Shown: positions 1 to 9,625, counted from the first letter of the stretch. The stretch is DNA of 64,000 nucleotides from Bacillus sp. ISL-34 (GCF_018613325.1 NZ_JAGGQJ010000033.1:182334-246333); one strand, 5' to 3'. Program-made: numbers and translations. Notes: generated by a model from the letters alone, not told the origin.

Positions 1-1
1 T

Positions 2-793
2 TCAGCGTTACTTAGTGAAATTGGGAACTTTTTTTCAACACAGGTTCTGGTTGAGACACCTATGGAAATGATTATGATCATGTTTATATTAACAAGCTTA
101 TTTGGTGCACGGCTAGGATTGGAAGTTATCTGCCGGACTGCATTAATCTTTTTTCCTTGGCTTGTACTGCTGCTTTTCATATTATTCGTATTTCTTATCC
201 CGGATATCAAAATCGAAAATCTGCAACCTATATTTGAAGAAGGCATGAAACCGATAATGAGGGGATCATATCACTCTTTAGCACTGCCTTATGTTCAGCT
301 GGTTTTCTTTTTAATGATCACTCCATATGTAAACGAAAAGGCTGAAATGAAGAAAAACTTTTATTTAGGGACTTTTTTAGGTGGCGGCGTTCTATTTTTA
401 GTGATCATTTTCAGTATCCTCGTATTGGGTGCTGATAATACAGCAAGGTTGACCTATCCTTCTTATAAACTGGGGATGAGGATAAGCATCGGGAATTTTT
501 TTGAAAGGGTCGAGGTCATTGTGGCCTTCATTTGGGTTTTTACGGAGTATTTTAAGTTGACCATATGCTTTTATGGACTCGCCTTAGGACTAGCTCAATT
601 GCTAGGATTAAAAAATTACAAAATTCTTCTATTCCCATTAGCTTTTCTAATTCTCACTTTTACCATCTTTTCACATCCCGATATAGTGCATTATCATAAC
701 TTTATGGCTACAGCTTGGACACCATTATCCTTAACGATTTGTTTTATTCTGCCATTGTTATTATTAATGGTTGGGAAAATTAGAAAAAAGTAA
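2..793 (+). CDS. GerAB-family spore germination permease, 5' truncated by the window edge
   Basis: The reading frame is open from the first base of the window, so the true start lies upstream and about 263 residues are visible. The protein is a string of hydrophobic membrane segments, with a short loop motif resembling the amino-acid-permease-like B subunit of GerA-type nutrient germinant receptors (usually about 365 residues). In that family the B subunit sits in the spore inner membrane and takes part in germinant recognition. The C-terminal third, ending in a short basic tail, is complete. The A and C subunits should lie upstream, outside the window. The family assignment rests on overall sequence character. 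The germinant cannot be told. Confidence 0.8.
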   Translation, partial: SALLSEIGNFFSTQVLVETPMEMIMIMFILTSLFGARLGLEVICRTALIFFPWLVLLLFILFVFLIPDIKIENLQPIFEEGMKPIMRGSYHSLALPYVQLVFFLMITPYVNEKAEMKKNFYLGTFLGGGVLFLVIIFSILVLGADNTARLTYPSYKLGMRISIGNFFERVEVIVAFIWVFTEYFKLTICFYGLALGLAQLLGLKNYKILLFPLAFLILTFTIFSHPDIVHYHNFMATAWTPLSLTICFILPLLLLMVGKIRKK

Positions 794-945
794 GAATAGC
801 TTGCAACATTAGATGTTTAAGTGAACGTTAATTACATCTGTAAACAAATAAATTTGCCATGAAAACTTTGATGGGAAAAAGAACCGCGATGTAGTGGCTA
901 ACTGATTCATGGTAAAGAAATAAATAAAATATTCTGACAAATGCA

Positions 946-974
946 TTGACTAAAGAAAGTTGATGATTTAATAT
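946..974 (+). promoter_or_regulatory. Sigma-A promoter of the frl operon
   Basis: TTGACT at 946-951 is followed after 17 bases by TAATAT at 969-974. The expected start point is near 981, just at the edge of the FrlR-type inverted repeat at 983-1004, so a bound repressor would block initiation. Confidence 0.7.
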
Positions 975-982
975 AACAATAT

Positions 983-1004
983 ATAACATTACATAATGTT
1001 GTAT
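983..1004. promoter_or_regulatory. Candidate FrlR operator upstream of frlB
   Basis: The site reads ATAAC-N9-TGTTGTAT inside a larger dyad (ATATAAC ... GTTGTATAT, 981-1006). The same ATAAC-N9-TGTT arrangement recurs in front of frlR at 6913-6934, which supports a shared GntR-family (FrlR) binding site. It overlaps the predicted transcription start of frlB. Binding itself is inferred. Confidence 0.6.
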
Positions 1005-1028
1005 ATCAAATATTAAAGGAGTGGGAAA

Positions 1029-2015
1029 ATGAGTAAATCGGTTATTAATGTAAAAAGTAATGTGAAAACAGTATTGGATCAATTAAAGGGTAGGAAAATC
1101 AACAATATTTATTTTGTAGCTTGCGGGGGATCTTCTGCCATTATGTATTCGGCTAAGTATATACTGGATCGTGAAGCAAAAAATATAACTTCCGATCTAT
1201 ATAGTTCAAATGAGTTTATTCATCGTAATCCACAACAACTAGGGAAGGAATCTTTAGTAATTTTATGCTCTATGTCTGGAACAACTCCCGAAACGGCAGA
1301 AGCGGCTAAGTTTGCAAAAAGTAAAGGTGCGTTTACAGTGGCATTAACGAATGAACCAGGATCACCATTAGCCCAAAATGCGGACCTTTTCATTAAATAT
1401 GAATGGGGTAACGGTGTAAACGCCTTTGATACAAACCTCAGTGTTTTATATCAACTAGTTTTTGGTGTACTTCATATAGCGGAAAACAATGAGAAGTTTG
1501 GAAAACTAGTATCAAGTTTAGAGAATTTACAGCCAGTGTATGAAAAAGCTCTACAGCAAGAAGCTTCTAATGCAAGAGTATTCGCCCAATCTCATGCAAA
1601 AGAACCTGTTATCTATACAATGGCAAGTGGTTCCAACTATGGGACAGCTTATTCTTTTAGTATTTGTATCTTAATGGAAATGCAATGGATCCACTCACAT
1701 GCCATTCATGCTGGTGAGTACTTCCATGGACCATTCGAAATTATTGATGAAAATGTACCGTTTATCATTCTATTGGGATTGGATGAAACAAGACCATTAG
1801 AAGAAAGGGCATTATCTTTTTCTCAGCGTTATGGCAAAAAGCTAACGGTGTTAGATGCAAAACAGTATGATCTTGATGGTATCGATGAAGAAGTAAAAGG
1901 ATATATTGCTCCGCTTATCTTAAATCGTGTATTGCGTCAATATGCAGAAGAATTAGCGGAAGCGCGTAATCATCCTTTAAGCAAAAGGCGTTATATGTGG
2001 AAAGTAGAATACTAA
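1029..2015 (+). CDS. frlB: Fructosamine-6-phosphate deglycase FrlB
   Basis: This 328-residue protein has the length of B. subtilis FrlB. It has two SIS (sugar isomerase) domains: CGGSS near residues 32-36 and the CSMSGTTPET phosphate-binding loop near residues 80-90, with the second domain after about residue 190. FrlB cleaves fructosamine 6-phosphates made by FrlD into glucose 6-phosphate and the free amino acid in the cytoplasm. It is the first gene of an operon in the order frlB-O-N-M-D. AAAGGAGTGG lies just upstream of the ATG. The gap to frlO holds a perfect 15-bp inverted repeat. Confidence 0.93.
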   Translation: MSKSVINVKSNVKTVLDQLKGRKINNIYFVACGGSSAIMYSAKYILDREAKNITSDLYSSNEFIHRNPQQLGKESLVILCSMSGTTPETAEAAKFAKSKGAFTVALTNEPGSPLAQNADLFIKYEWGNGVNAFDTNLSVLYQLVFGVLHIAENNEKFGKLVSSLENLQPVYEKALQQEASNARVFAQSHAKEPVIYTMASGSNYGTAYSFSICILMEMQWIHSHAIHAGEYFHGPFEIIDENVPFIILLGLDETRPLEERALSFSQRYGKKLTVLDAKQYDLDGIDEEVKGYIAPLILNRVLRQYAEELAEARNHPLSKRRYMWKVEY

Positions 2016-2057
2016 TAGTTGGAGAAAACTTAATATTCTGTATATTTTATTTACGAA

Positions 2058-2091
2058 TTATACTATAATGTTTTATAACATTATAGTATAA
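2058..2091. promoter_or_regulatory. Perfect 15-bp inverted repeat between frlB and frlO
   Basis: TTATACTATAATGTT at 2058-2072 is exactly mirrored by AACATTATAGTATAA at 2077-2091 around a 4-base centre. No T-run follows, so it is not an ordinary terminator. As DNA it could be an extra operator, because its core AATGTT/AACATT half-sites resemble those at frlB. As RNA it could be a stem-loop that protects or separates the binding-protein message. Both roles are inference. Confidence 0.6.
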
Positions 2092-2131
2092 TTTCCTGAT
2101 GATAAAAGCATTTATAAGAAGGAGGGTATTC

Positions 2132-3418
2132 ATGAGAAAAACAAAACTTATATTAGCATCATTTTTAAGTTTATCTTTAATGCTTGGGGGATGTTCTGGT
2201 GAAAAAACATCTTCAGAATCAGATGCTGGAAAAACTACCTTAACATTTTTTCATAGGTGGCCAAAGGAACCGGAAAAAACTTACTTTAATGAAGTTGTAA
2301 AAGAATTTGAAAAACAAAACCCCGATATTAATATTAAAACCGAAGCAGTGCTAAACGATTCGTATAAAGACAAAATTAAAGTAATGACTGGTACAAATAA
2401 TCCACCTGATGTTTATTTCTCATGGAGTGATGAATTTGCCAGTCAGTTTGTGCGAGGCAATAAAGCTTTGGATTTAACTTCTTATTTTAAAAACGATCCG
2501 AAATGGTCTTCTCAACTCGTTCCATCCCAAGTCAAACCATATACATTTAATAATAAGGTGTATGGTGTCCCCGTAACAATGGATGGGAAAATGTTTTTCT
2601 ATAACAAGGATGTCTTCGAAAAATTGAACATAAACCCGCCTAAAACATGGAATGAATTAATCGACGTATTAAAAGTGTTAAAAAAGAATAACTATACAGC
2701 CCTTCAATTCGGCAGTCAAGATACTTGGACAATTTCACATTATGTGGGCACATTGAATCAACGCCTTGTTAGACCGGAAGTGCTGACAATGGATTATAAT
2801 CGAAAAACCGGAAAATTCAAGGATGACGACTACATAAAAGCGCTTGAAAAATTCCAGGAGTTGTTACCTTATTTTAATGAGAATACGAATTCAATAGATC
2901 ATGAATATGCTAGGCAGCAATTTTCAGATGGTAAGGCACCTATGATTTATGCAGAAACGGCAGAAATCAAACTATTTGGACCCACTAAGTTTGAACTTGG
3001 AATGTTTAACTTTCCTGAAGTAGAAGGCGGAAAAGGTAATCAAACAAATCTAACGGGTTCGCCTGAGGGCTTTATGATTTCTTCCAAGACAAAGCATCCC
3101 AAAGAGGCGATGGAGTTTTTAAAGTTTTTAACCACTAAACAGATGGGAGAGAAACTAGTCACTGATGTGGGCAAGTATAGTGCAGTTGAAGGTACAGTGA
3201 ATGAAAATAATTCTTCCCCAGAACAGCTGGAAGCGGTTCAAAGCATATTAAACGCAAAGGCAATGGCCCCATGGTTTGACATGAGCATTGATGCACGTAT
3301 TGCAGATGCCTATTTAACAGGGACACAAATGATGTTAAATGGAGATAAAACACCTAAACAAATTATGCGTGATGTTCAAAAAGCCGCCGATACTGTTAGA
3401 ATCGAAGCGGGGAAATAA
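2132..3418 (+). CDS. frlO: Fructose-amino acid ABC transporter, substrate-binding lipoprotein FrlO
   Basis: This is a family 1 extracellular solute-binding protein of 428 residues. The N terminus has a type II signal peptide with lipobox LGGC at about residues 17-20, so it should be anchored outside the membrane. It captures fructose-amino acids (Amadori products) for FrlN/FrlM. The start at 2132 is chosen over an ATG 33 bases upstream because GGAGGG at 2121-2126 is correctly spaced and the signal peptide begins there. No ATPase gene is in the operon. As in B. subtilis, a shared ATPase such as MsmX is the likely energiser (family knowledge). Confidence 0.92.
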   Translation: MRKTKLILASFLSLSLMLGGCSGEKTSSESDAGKTTLTFFHRWPKEPEKTYFNEVVKEFEKQNPDINIKTEAVLNDSYKDKIKVMTGTNNPPDVYFSWSDEFASQFVRGNKALDLTSYFKNDPKWSSQLVPSQVKPYTFNNKVYGVPVTMDGKMFFYNKDVFEKLNINPPKTWNELIDVLKVLKKNNYTALQFGSQDTWTISHYVGTLNQRLVRPEVLTMDYNRKTGKFKDDDYIKALEKFQELLPYFNENTNSIDHEYARQQFSDGKAPMIYAETAEIKLFGPTKFELGMFNFPEVEGGKGNQTNLTGSPEGFMISSKTKHPKEAMEFLKFLTTKQMGEKLVTDVGKYSAVEGTVNENNSSPEQLEAVQSILNAKAMAPWFDMSIDARIADAYLTGTQMMLNGDKTPKQIMRDVQKAADTVRIEAGK

Positions 3419-3458
3419 GGGATATCATTTTCACGTTTTATTAGGGAGTGATCTTTTA

Positions 3459-4337
3459 ATGATAAAACTCGATAAATTTGTACCTTATCTATATCTTCTT
3501 CCAGCCTTAGTTTTTTTACTGCTAGTTTATATCCCTATTTTCCAGAATATTGGCGATAGTCTGTATAATTGGAGTACTTTTTCACCAAATAAAGCATTTG
3601 TGGGGTTGGACAACTACTTTACTTTGTTTAAAGATCCCGTATTTTATGAAGCTTTAAAAAATAATATTCTTTATGCAGTCATTTCAATTGTTTTCCAGGT
3701 TTTTGGAGGGTTAATTGTTGCAGCTGTTTTAGAAGATAAATTAATCCGTAAATTTTCACCTATCTTTCGAACGGTCTATTTCTTACCAGTCGTCGTTTCA
3801 ATGACAGTCATTGCATTGCTGTTTTCATTTTTTTACAACCCGGAAGTCGGATTGTTAAATCAGTTCCTTAAAATGATTGGATTGAATAATTTAGCACTAC
3901 CATGGTTGGGGGATAGTGAAACGGCAATCTATGCAGTCATTGCTGTCTCACAGTGGCAATCGATTGGTTATATAGCTATGTTATATATCGTATCCATTCA
4001 AAAAATTTCACCTGAGCTATATGAAGCAGCTGAAATGGATGGAGCGAATAAAATAAAAACGTTTTTTCACATTACGGTTCCAGAAACGAAGGAAATGACA
4101 TTTGTAGCCGTAATATTAACACTGACAGGTGCTTTTACAGTATTTAATGAGCCATATATCTTAACCGGAGGGGGACCGGGTACTTCTTCGGAAGTCCTAA
4201 GTACCTATTTATATAAAACGGCTTTTTCAAAAGATATGATGGGTTATGCTTCTGCCATTGCTACGGTTATCTTAATTATTACGTTACTTATTTCTCTTGT
4301 TCAAATGAAAATATTTAAAACAGGAAAGGAGGACTAA
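3459..4337 (+). CDS. frlN: Fructose-amino acid ABC transporter permease FrlN
   Basis: This 292-residue integral membrane permease is of the MalF/UgpA type, with six predicted helices and the EAA cytoplasmic loop (EAAEMDGANKIKTFF) near residues 190-205, where the ATPase docks. The start at 3459 follows GGAGTG. An upstream in-frame ATG at 3339 lies inside frlO and would add 40 non-membrane residues, so it is rejected. It is two bases from frlM and clearly co-transcribed. Confidence 0.92.
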   Translation: MIKLDKFVPYLYLLPALVFLLLVYIPIFQNIGDSLYNWSTFSPNKAFVGLDNYFTLFKDPVFYEALKNNILYAVISIVFQVFGGLIVAAVLEDKLIRKFSPIFRTVYFLPVVVSMTVIALLFSFFYNPEVGLLNQFLKMIGLNNLALPWLGDSETAIYAVIAVSQWQSIGYIAMLYIVSIQKISPELYEAAEMDGANKIKTFFHITVPETKEMTFVAVILTLTGAFTVFNEPYILTGGGPGTSSEVLSTYLYKTAFSKDMMGYASAIATVILIITLLISLVQMKIFKTGKED

Positions 4338-4339
4338 TA

Positions 4340-5230
4340 ATGGAGATGCCTAAATCAACTATCAGAGTACCGGAATTAGTTGTGGAAAATCTAAAATATG
4401 CTAGGAAAAGAAAAGCCTATAATATGAGACTAGCGCTTGTCTATGCAGGCTTGATCGCCTACTTTCTTGTTGTTGCATATCCCTTATTGTGGATGGTCAT
4501 AAGCTCTTTCAAAAGCACAGAGGAAATTTTCAACCATAGTTGGTCCCTTCCACATACATGGTTGTTTGAAAATTATGTAACAGCTTGGAATAGTGGTATT
4601 TCCTCCTATTTTTTAAATAGTGTCATTGTTACTGGCTTGACTTGCATTCTAACGGTATTAGTAAGTGCGTTAGGTGCATACGGATTATCTCGCTTTGATT
4701 TTCGTGGAAAGGCTTTCATTTTGGTCATATGCTTAGGGGGGTTGATGCTATCCCCCCAAGTAAGCCTGATCCCTTTGTATAATATAATTCAGAAGCTAGG
4801 TATATATAACACCCATTGGGCGTTAATTTTACCTTATGTGGCATACAGAATTCCGCTAACCATCTTGTTGATTCGGGCCTACTTCCTGTCCATTCCGAAA
4901 GAACTGGAAGAGGCTGCCCGGTTGGATGGATGCACAAACCTTGGAATCCTTTTTAGAATTTTCATTCCTATGAGTAAGCCTATTTTATTAACAACGACAA
5001 TTTTAACAGCTTACTATACATGGAATGAATTCATGTTCGCCATCATCTTTATAGACGATGATAGTTTACGTACGATACCTGCCGGTTTAATGCAATTTCG
5101 AGATGCACTGCAAACCGATTGGGGAGTGTTACTTTCCGGATTAACGATTTCAGCGGCACCTATCGTCATTTTATTTTTATTCATGCAGAAGTACTTTATC
5201 CGTGGAATTGCTAGTGGAAGTGTAAAATGA
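4340..5230 (+). CDS. frlM: Fructose-amino acid ABC transporter permease FrlM
   Basis: This 296-residue MalG-type permease has the EAA loop (EEAARLDGCTNLGILF) near residues 190-205 and about six membrane helices. It pairs with FrlN. AAAGGAGG at 4325-4331 overlaps the end of frlN and the start codon follows that stop by two bases, which suggests coupled translation. The C terminus (IRGIASGSVK) is the usual ending of this family. Confidence 0.92.
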   Translation: MEMPKSTIRVPELVVENLKYARKRKAYNMRLALVYAGLIAYFLVVAYPLLWMVISSFKSTEEIFNHSWSLPHTWLFENYVTAWNSGISSYFLNSVIVTGLTCILTVLVSALGAYGLSRFDFRGKAFILVICLGGLMLSPQVSLIPLYNIIQKLGIYNTHWALILPYVAYRIPLTILLIRAYFLSIPKELEEAARLDGCTNLGILFRIFIPMSKPILLTTTILTAYYTWNEFMFAIIFIDDDSLRTIPAGLMQFRDALQTDWGVLLSGLTISAAPIVILFLFMQKYFIRGIASGSVK

Positions 5231-5247
5231 TAACAGGGGGAACAGGC

Positions 5248-6084
5248 ATGAAATTAATTGGAATTGGAGATAACGTAGTAGATTTTTATAAAGACCAAGG
5301 AAAGATTTATCCTGGCGGCAATTCATTAAACGTGGCAGTATTGTGCAATCGTTTAAATGATGAGCAATCATCATATATTGGCATTGTAGGAAATGACGGG
5401 GCAGCAGATCATGTGTTAGAGGTATTGCAAAAGGAAAAGATAGAGATTAGTAGAGTAAGACAAGCAGTAGGGGAGAATGGTATGGCAGTCGTCGCGTTGG
5501 ATAAGGACGGGGACCGAATTTTTATTGGTTCCAATAAAGGGGGAATTCAATCTAAATTGGGGATTGTACTGAATGACAAGGATTTGGATTATATTCGGCA
5601 ACACGACCTTCTTCATACTAGTGTATATAGCCGTATAGAGCATAATCTTCCAATATTAAGCCCATTCATTGACATTTCATTTGATTTTTCGACAAATCAA
5701 GAGGATCAATATTTACAAAAAGTTTGTCCGTATGTAGCTTATGCATTTTTTTCCGGAAGCAACTTGAACGAAGCAGAGTGCAACGCACTGATTCAAAAGG
5801 TGCATTCGTTCGGCACAAAAGTGATATGTGTTACTCGTGGGGAAAAGGGAGCACTATTATCAATTGAAAATCAATTATATGAACAAGCTATTATCCAAAC
5901 CAAAGTTGTAGATACGTTGGGGGCGGGAGATTCCTTTATTGCTGGTTTTCTCTCATCTTATGTCCAAGGACAAGATGTATATAAAGCTTTACAAAAAGGA
6001 GCGTTAGTTGCCTCCCAAACCTGTCAGGATTATGGTGCTTTTGGTTATGGTAAAGTATATAATCCTGACCATATGATGGTTTAA
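5248..6084 (+). CDS. frlD: Fructosamine kinase FrlD (PfkB family)
   Basis: This PfkB/ribokinase-fold kinase has 278 residues from the chosen ATG. The signature DTLGAGDSFIAGF with its catalytic aspartate lies near residues 220-232, and PGGNSLNVA near residue 25 is the sugar-binding start of the fold. It phosphorylates imported fructose-amino acids at C6 to give the FrlB substrate. An in-frame ATG at 5227 overlaps the frlM stop by four bases. The ATG at 5248 is preferred because GGGGGAA precedes it and the family starts MKLIGIGDN. The operon ends in the hairpin at 6100-6147. Confidence 0.92.
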   Translation: MKLIGIGDNVVDFYKDQGKIYPGGNSLNVAVLCNRLNDEQSSYIGIVGNDGAADHVLEVLQKEKIEISRVRQAVGENGMAVVALDKDGDRIFIGSNKGGIQSKLGIVLNDKDLDYIRQHDLLHTSVYSRIEHNLPILSPFIDISFDFSTNQEDQYLQKVCPYVAYAFFSGSNLNEAECNALIQKVHSFGTKVICVTRGEKGALLSIENQLYEQAIIQTKVVDTLGAGDSFIAGFLSSYVQGQDVYKALQKGALVASQTCQDYGAFGYGKVYNPDHMMV

Positions 6085-6099
6085 AATATGCATGGATGA

Positions 6100-6147
6100 A
6101 AAAAGGTAACGAGATCCCGGATTAGGAGGGGGATTCGTTACCTTTTT
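6100..6147. terminator. Bidirectional terminator between frlD and frlR
   Basis: GGTAACGAGATCCC (6105-6118) pairs with GGGATTCGTTACC (6130-6142). The stem is flanked by A-tract and T-tract on both sides, so it can stop transcripts of frlD and of frlR. The frlR stop codon lies in the loop. Confidence 0.85.
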
Positions 6148-6880
6148 CTTGCGATATTGAACTATCAATCGTAAAGGTCACGCGATTAGCAGGATAATAT
6201 AGGAAGGATGAATGGATAGGCTGCTTCTTAGCGTCATATGCCACTTTCTCCACTTTGAAAAGGGGATCTCCCACTTCGCATTCTAAATATTTTGCTTCAT
6301 CTGCATTTGCCAATACCATATTTAAAAGTTTCGTGTTATGAACAGGAGTTATATTATATTTATGCTTTATGATATCATACATGGAAACAGAGTTATGGAC
6401 ATGTTGATTTAAATTTGGCAGAATCTTTAAGGAATAATGAGAAATTTCTAAGGTGAGAGGTTGATTATCATAGTATAAGATCCTTTGTAATTCAAGTACA
6501 TCACTTTCAGGCGTAATCTCCAAGGATTTGGAAATATTAGCCGGTGCAGGCAGTATCCCAAATGAAAGGATTTTAGTTTGAGGTATCTTTCCTAATTCTG
6601 ACATATATTCAGCATGACCATTAACAGCAAATAATTCTCTTTTTACTTTAGGATATTGGACGAATGTTCCCTTTCCTTGTTGCCGTATTAGTAACCCTTC
6701 TTCCACCAGGTCCAAAACCGCTTTCCTGACAGTAATACGACTTACTCCATATATGTCGCATAAATCTGTTTCGGTTGGCAATCTTTCGCCAGAAGAGTAA
6801 ATCCCTTTGTTTATGTCTTCGATAATAGATTGTTTTAATTGCATGTATAATGGCGTAGAACTATTAGTGTTGAGTTTCAT
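6122..6880 (-). CDS. frlR: GntR/HutC-family repressor FrlR
   Basis: The 252-residue protein has an N-terminal winged helix (residues about 5-70, with LPTETDLCDIYGVSRITVRKAV as recognition region) and a C-terminal UTRA ligand domain of about 150 residues. It lies tail-to-tail with frlD and is the expected repressor of the frl operon. In B. subtilis the regulator gene also flanks the operon. The ATG follows AAAGGGG. A copy of the proposed operator lies 31-54 bases upstream of its own start, suggesting autoregulation. The inducer is probably a fructosamine 6-phosphate (inference). Confidence 0.88.
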   Translation of the reverse strand: MKLNTNSSTPLYMQLKQSIIEDINKGIYSSGERLPTETDLCDIYGVSRITVRKAVLDLVEEGLLIRQQGKGTFVQYPKVKRELFAVNGHAEYMSELGKIPQTKILSFGILPAPANISKSLEITPESDVLELQRILYYDNQPLTLEISHYSLKILPNLNQHVHNSVSMYDIIKHKYNITPVHNTKLLNMVLANADEAKYLECEVGDPLFKVEKVAYDAKKQPIHSSFLYYPANRVTFTIDSSISQEKGNESPS

Positions 6881-6910
6881 ATTTTCCCCTTTCTCGTATT
6901 TTTCCTTTTA

Positions 6911-6934
6911 TTATAACGTAATGTGATGTTATAG
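6911..6934. promoter_or_regulatory. Candidate FrlR operator in front of frlR
   Basis: ATAAC-N9-TGTTAT matches the site at 983-1004 in both half-sites and spacing. It lies just upstream of the frlR start, consistent with autoregulation. Confidence 0.5.
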
Positions 6935-7130
6935 TACAAATCATCAATTCGACAGACCTCGAGCAACAACAATCCGAGATAAAAATGTCATGGATCTTTT
7001 TGCGTGGGAGTTAAAGTAGATGCCCGAATCATAAAAAAGCCATAATGCGACATCAAATTCCAACATATTTCTACTTTTCCATTTTGTATAATGAGATAGA
7101 AAAATATATTAAGGGAGTGATTGTTGTAAT

Positions 7131-8324
7131 ATGAAAAACAGGAAAATTGTTTTAACTCTAGGAGTTGCCGTTTTATCGGCGAGCATTGCGGCACCAACAT
7201 TTGCAGCTAATGAAACATCCCCGGGAACGCCCATTCAACAAACTTATTCGGTTTCTGGTTTTACAGACCATGCTGAACTAGGGAAAAAGCTAGAACAAAT
7301 TGCGAGTGATAGCCAAGGTAAAGTAAAAGTGGATGTCGCTGGATATTCCAATAGAAATAGAGAAATCTATAAAGCAACAGTGGGAACAGGGAACAAAGTC
7401 GTTTTGATTCAAAGTGAGATCCATGGAAATGAGAAGACTGGTACGGATGCCATCTTGAATATCTTGAAGTTTTTGGGGACCAATTCTCCTGAAGCGGAGA
7501 AAATTCGTAAAGAAATTACCCTTGTCGCTTTGCCTAAAATGAATCCGGATGCTGCTGAATTGAACCGTCGGGGAAATGATATGACTTGGGCAGAGGTCGT
7601 GGAACAGTTTCCACAGTTAGCAGGAGCAAATCCATCATGGAACTATTATACTTACAAAAATGAATCTTTCGATTATGAGTCCAAACCTGGCTTTGATGTC
7701 AATCGTGACTTTAATCCTGATTTAAATTATACTCCCCAAGCTAAAGACTTCCCTGGAAAATCATCCACCCCTGGCTGGTTCATAACACCTGAATCACAAA
7801 CAACACGTGATGTTTACAAGTCTCTGCTGAAGCAATACGGAAAGGTTGAGATTTTTGTCGACTTGCACCACCAAGCTCCCTATTATGAAATCGATGGAAC
7901 GGATGATTTAGTCACATACTCGCTTTCCGCTCAATTTGTTCCTGATCCAAAAACGCCTTCAGGACAAGAGTATGCCAAGTATGCAAAAAACTATAATTAT
8001 GATTTTTCCAGACAATTGAATGTAGCGGTATATAATGCTATGAAAGAACAAGGTAATTCACCATTTGGAAATATATCCTTATATCCGCAAAACCAGAACC
8101 TTCCTGGAACGGCTTTAGGAGCCTTTGCTTTAAACGGAAGCGGGACAGTACTATTTGAAGTTAGAGGCCAAACACAGTCCTTTGGCCAAAAGAAAAAAGG
8201 CATGCTTATTAAAGCAGTGGAAAGAGGGTTATATGGAATCATCGATGGAGTTACTGATGGCTCTGTATATAAAATCAATCCGGAACAATACGAGTCAATT
8301 CCACTGACGGAGGGCAGGCAATAA
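7131..8324 (+). CDS. Secreted M14-family zinc carboxypeptidase (first of a tandem pair)
   Basis: The protein has 397 residues. A Sec signal peptide (basic start, hydrophobic core, cleavage near APTFAA at 26) precedes a peptidase M14 domain. Zinc ligands can be read as His98 and Glu101 in IHGNE and the histidine in DLHHQ near residue 247. The catalytic glutamate is in LFEVRGQ near residue 350. It should remove C-terminal residues from peptides outside the cell. GGGAGTG precedes the ATG, and a TATAAT at 7087-7092 may be its -10. A terminator at 8381-8405 separates it from the related gene downstream. Substrate preference is unknown. Confidence 0.88.
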   Translation: MKNRKIVLTLGVAVLSASIAAPTFAANETSPGTPIQQTYSVSGFTDHAELGKKLEQIASDSQGKVKVDVAGYSNRNREIYKATVGTGNKVVLIQSEIHGNEKTGTDAILNILKFLGTNSPEAEKIRKEITLVALPKMNPDAAELNRRGNDMTWAEVVEQFPQLAGANPSWNYYTYKNESFDYESKPGFDVNRDFNPDLNYTPQAKDFPGKSSTPGWFITPESQTTRDVYKSLLKQYGKVEIFVDLHHQAPYYEIDGTDDLVTYSLSAQFVPDPKTPSGQEYAKYAKNYNYDFSRQLNVAVYNAMKEQGNSPFGNISLYPQNQNLPGTALGAFALNGSGTVLFEVRGQTQSFGQKKKGMLIKAVERGLYGIIDGVTDGSVYKINPEQYESIPLTEGRQ

Positions 8325-8380
8325 TAAAGATTGAGTGAGGAAATGATATTTTTATCAACTTCCAGCCTAGATTGAAGTAA

Positions 8381-8405
8381 CCAGACGGGGCCCGCCTGGT
8401 TTTTC
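8381..8405 (+). terminator. Terminator after the first M14 carboxypeptidase gene
   Basis: CCAGACGG pairs with CCGCCTGG (one mismatch) around GGC, followed by TTTTTC. Confidence 0.75.
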
Positions 8406-8553
8406 TTCATCGGGGAAAAGAAAATTTTTTTGAATATCGTCTATGTATTGGAAACATAGTTATTTTACACTATTAACACAAAGTGCTAAAAATGTCAGAA
8501 TATTAGTAATGATTATTTTTCATGATTATTAAATTTGATAAGGAGGGTTTTTA

Positions 8554-9618
8554 TTGAATTTTAAAAAGAAAGTTCTATCAGTTTCATTATCTAGTTTAAT
8601 GACGTTAAGCGCTGTAACAGCAGTTGCACTACCAGTCGGAGCGGTTGGAAATGGCCCCAGTGCTGGAAATGGACAAGTGACAACTTCAAATCTTCATACA
8701 TATGAAAGCTTGGTAAGCTATCTTGAAACGCAGGATGCAAAACAAGAAAGGCTGGCACTGGAAGTAATCGGGGAAACGGTAAAAGGAAGGGATATTTACC
8801 TAGCGAAGTACATTACAAATCCTAAAAATCCAACTATACTATTTTTAACTCAACAGCATGGAAATGAACAATTGACTACTGAGGGTGCACTCGAATTCAT
8901 TAAACATCTAGGTACGAATAAGACTAAAGGCATTTTGGAAAATATTAATATACTGATCATTCCCATGTTAAATGCAGATGGGGCCATGGGAGATGTTAAT
9001 TTCCCTCTTGATGACTATTTAGCAAAAGGTGATCGGCATCTAACCCGGGCAAATGCAAATGGGGTCGACTTAAACCGTGAGCATGATAAAAAAACTGATT
9101 CCATGCAAGTAGAGGTAAAAGCTTTACACGAAAATGTATTTGCGAAATACGATATAGATTACATGATAGATTTACATCATCAAGGGACGCTAAGTGAAAC
9201 AGATGGTGAACTTGTTTCAGGTTCAATTCTTTATCCTACAAATGCTAACGTAAAGCCTGAAGTGTTAGAAGCGTCAAAAAAACTGGGTGCTGTTGTATAT
9301 AACTCCATTGAAACAACTGGTTGGGGGCATATTGGTAGGTATGATGGCGGTTCTGGAGAAAATATAGGCCGCAATGGTGCAGCCGTTCGTTATGATATTG
9401 CTACACTGCTCTTTGAGATGCGAGGTATGTCGGACCACAATATCGAGTCAGTGGCGCTTGGACAAAAAAGTAATGGCTATCTAATAAAGCAAACAGTAAC
9501 CACTTTGGATGCAGCTGTCAGAGCCATTGCCGATGATTCAATCGAAACTGTTGATGCAAGCTTTTGGGACACCCTGCCTACACAATACAATCGTCCTGGG
9601 GCAGAATCAGACGAATAA
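8554..9618 (+). CDS. Secreted M14-family zinc carboxypeptidase (second of a tandem pair)
   Basis: This 354-residue protein starts at TTG after a strong AAGGAGGG (8540-8547). A signal peptide with cleavage near residue 30 is followed by an M14 domain. Zinc ligands His102 and Glu105 lie in QHGNEQ, the third histidine in DLHHQG near residue 209, and the catalytic glutamate in LFEMRGM. It shares domain order and motif spacing with the gene before it but lacks that protein's insert around residues 150-215, so the two look like an old duplication with divergence. It has its own terminator and is probably its own transcription unit. Confidence 0.88.
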   Translation: MNFKKKVLSVSLSSLMTLSAVTAVALPVGAVGNGPSAGNGQVTTSNLHTYESLVSYLETQDAKQERLALEVIGETVKGRDIYLAKYITNPKNPTILFLTQQHGNEQLTTEGALEFIKHLGTNKTKGILENINILIIPMLNADGAMGDVNFPLDDYLAKGDRHLTRANANGVDLNREHDKKTDSMQVEVKALHENVFAKYDIDYMIDLHHQGTLSETDGELVSGSILYPTNANVKPEVLEASKKLGAVVYNSIETTGWGHIGRYDGGSGENIGRNGAAVRYDIATLLFEMRGMSDHNIESVALGQKSNGYLIKQTVTTLDAAVRAIADDSIETVDASFWDTLPTQYNRPGAESDE

Positions 9619-9625
9619 AATGATA

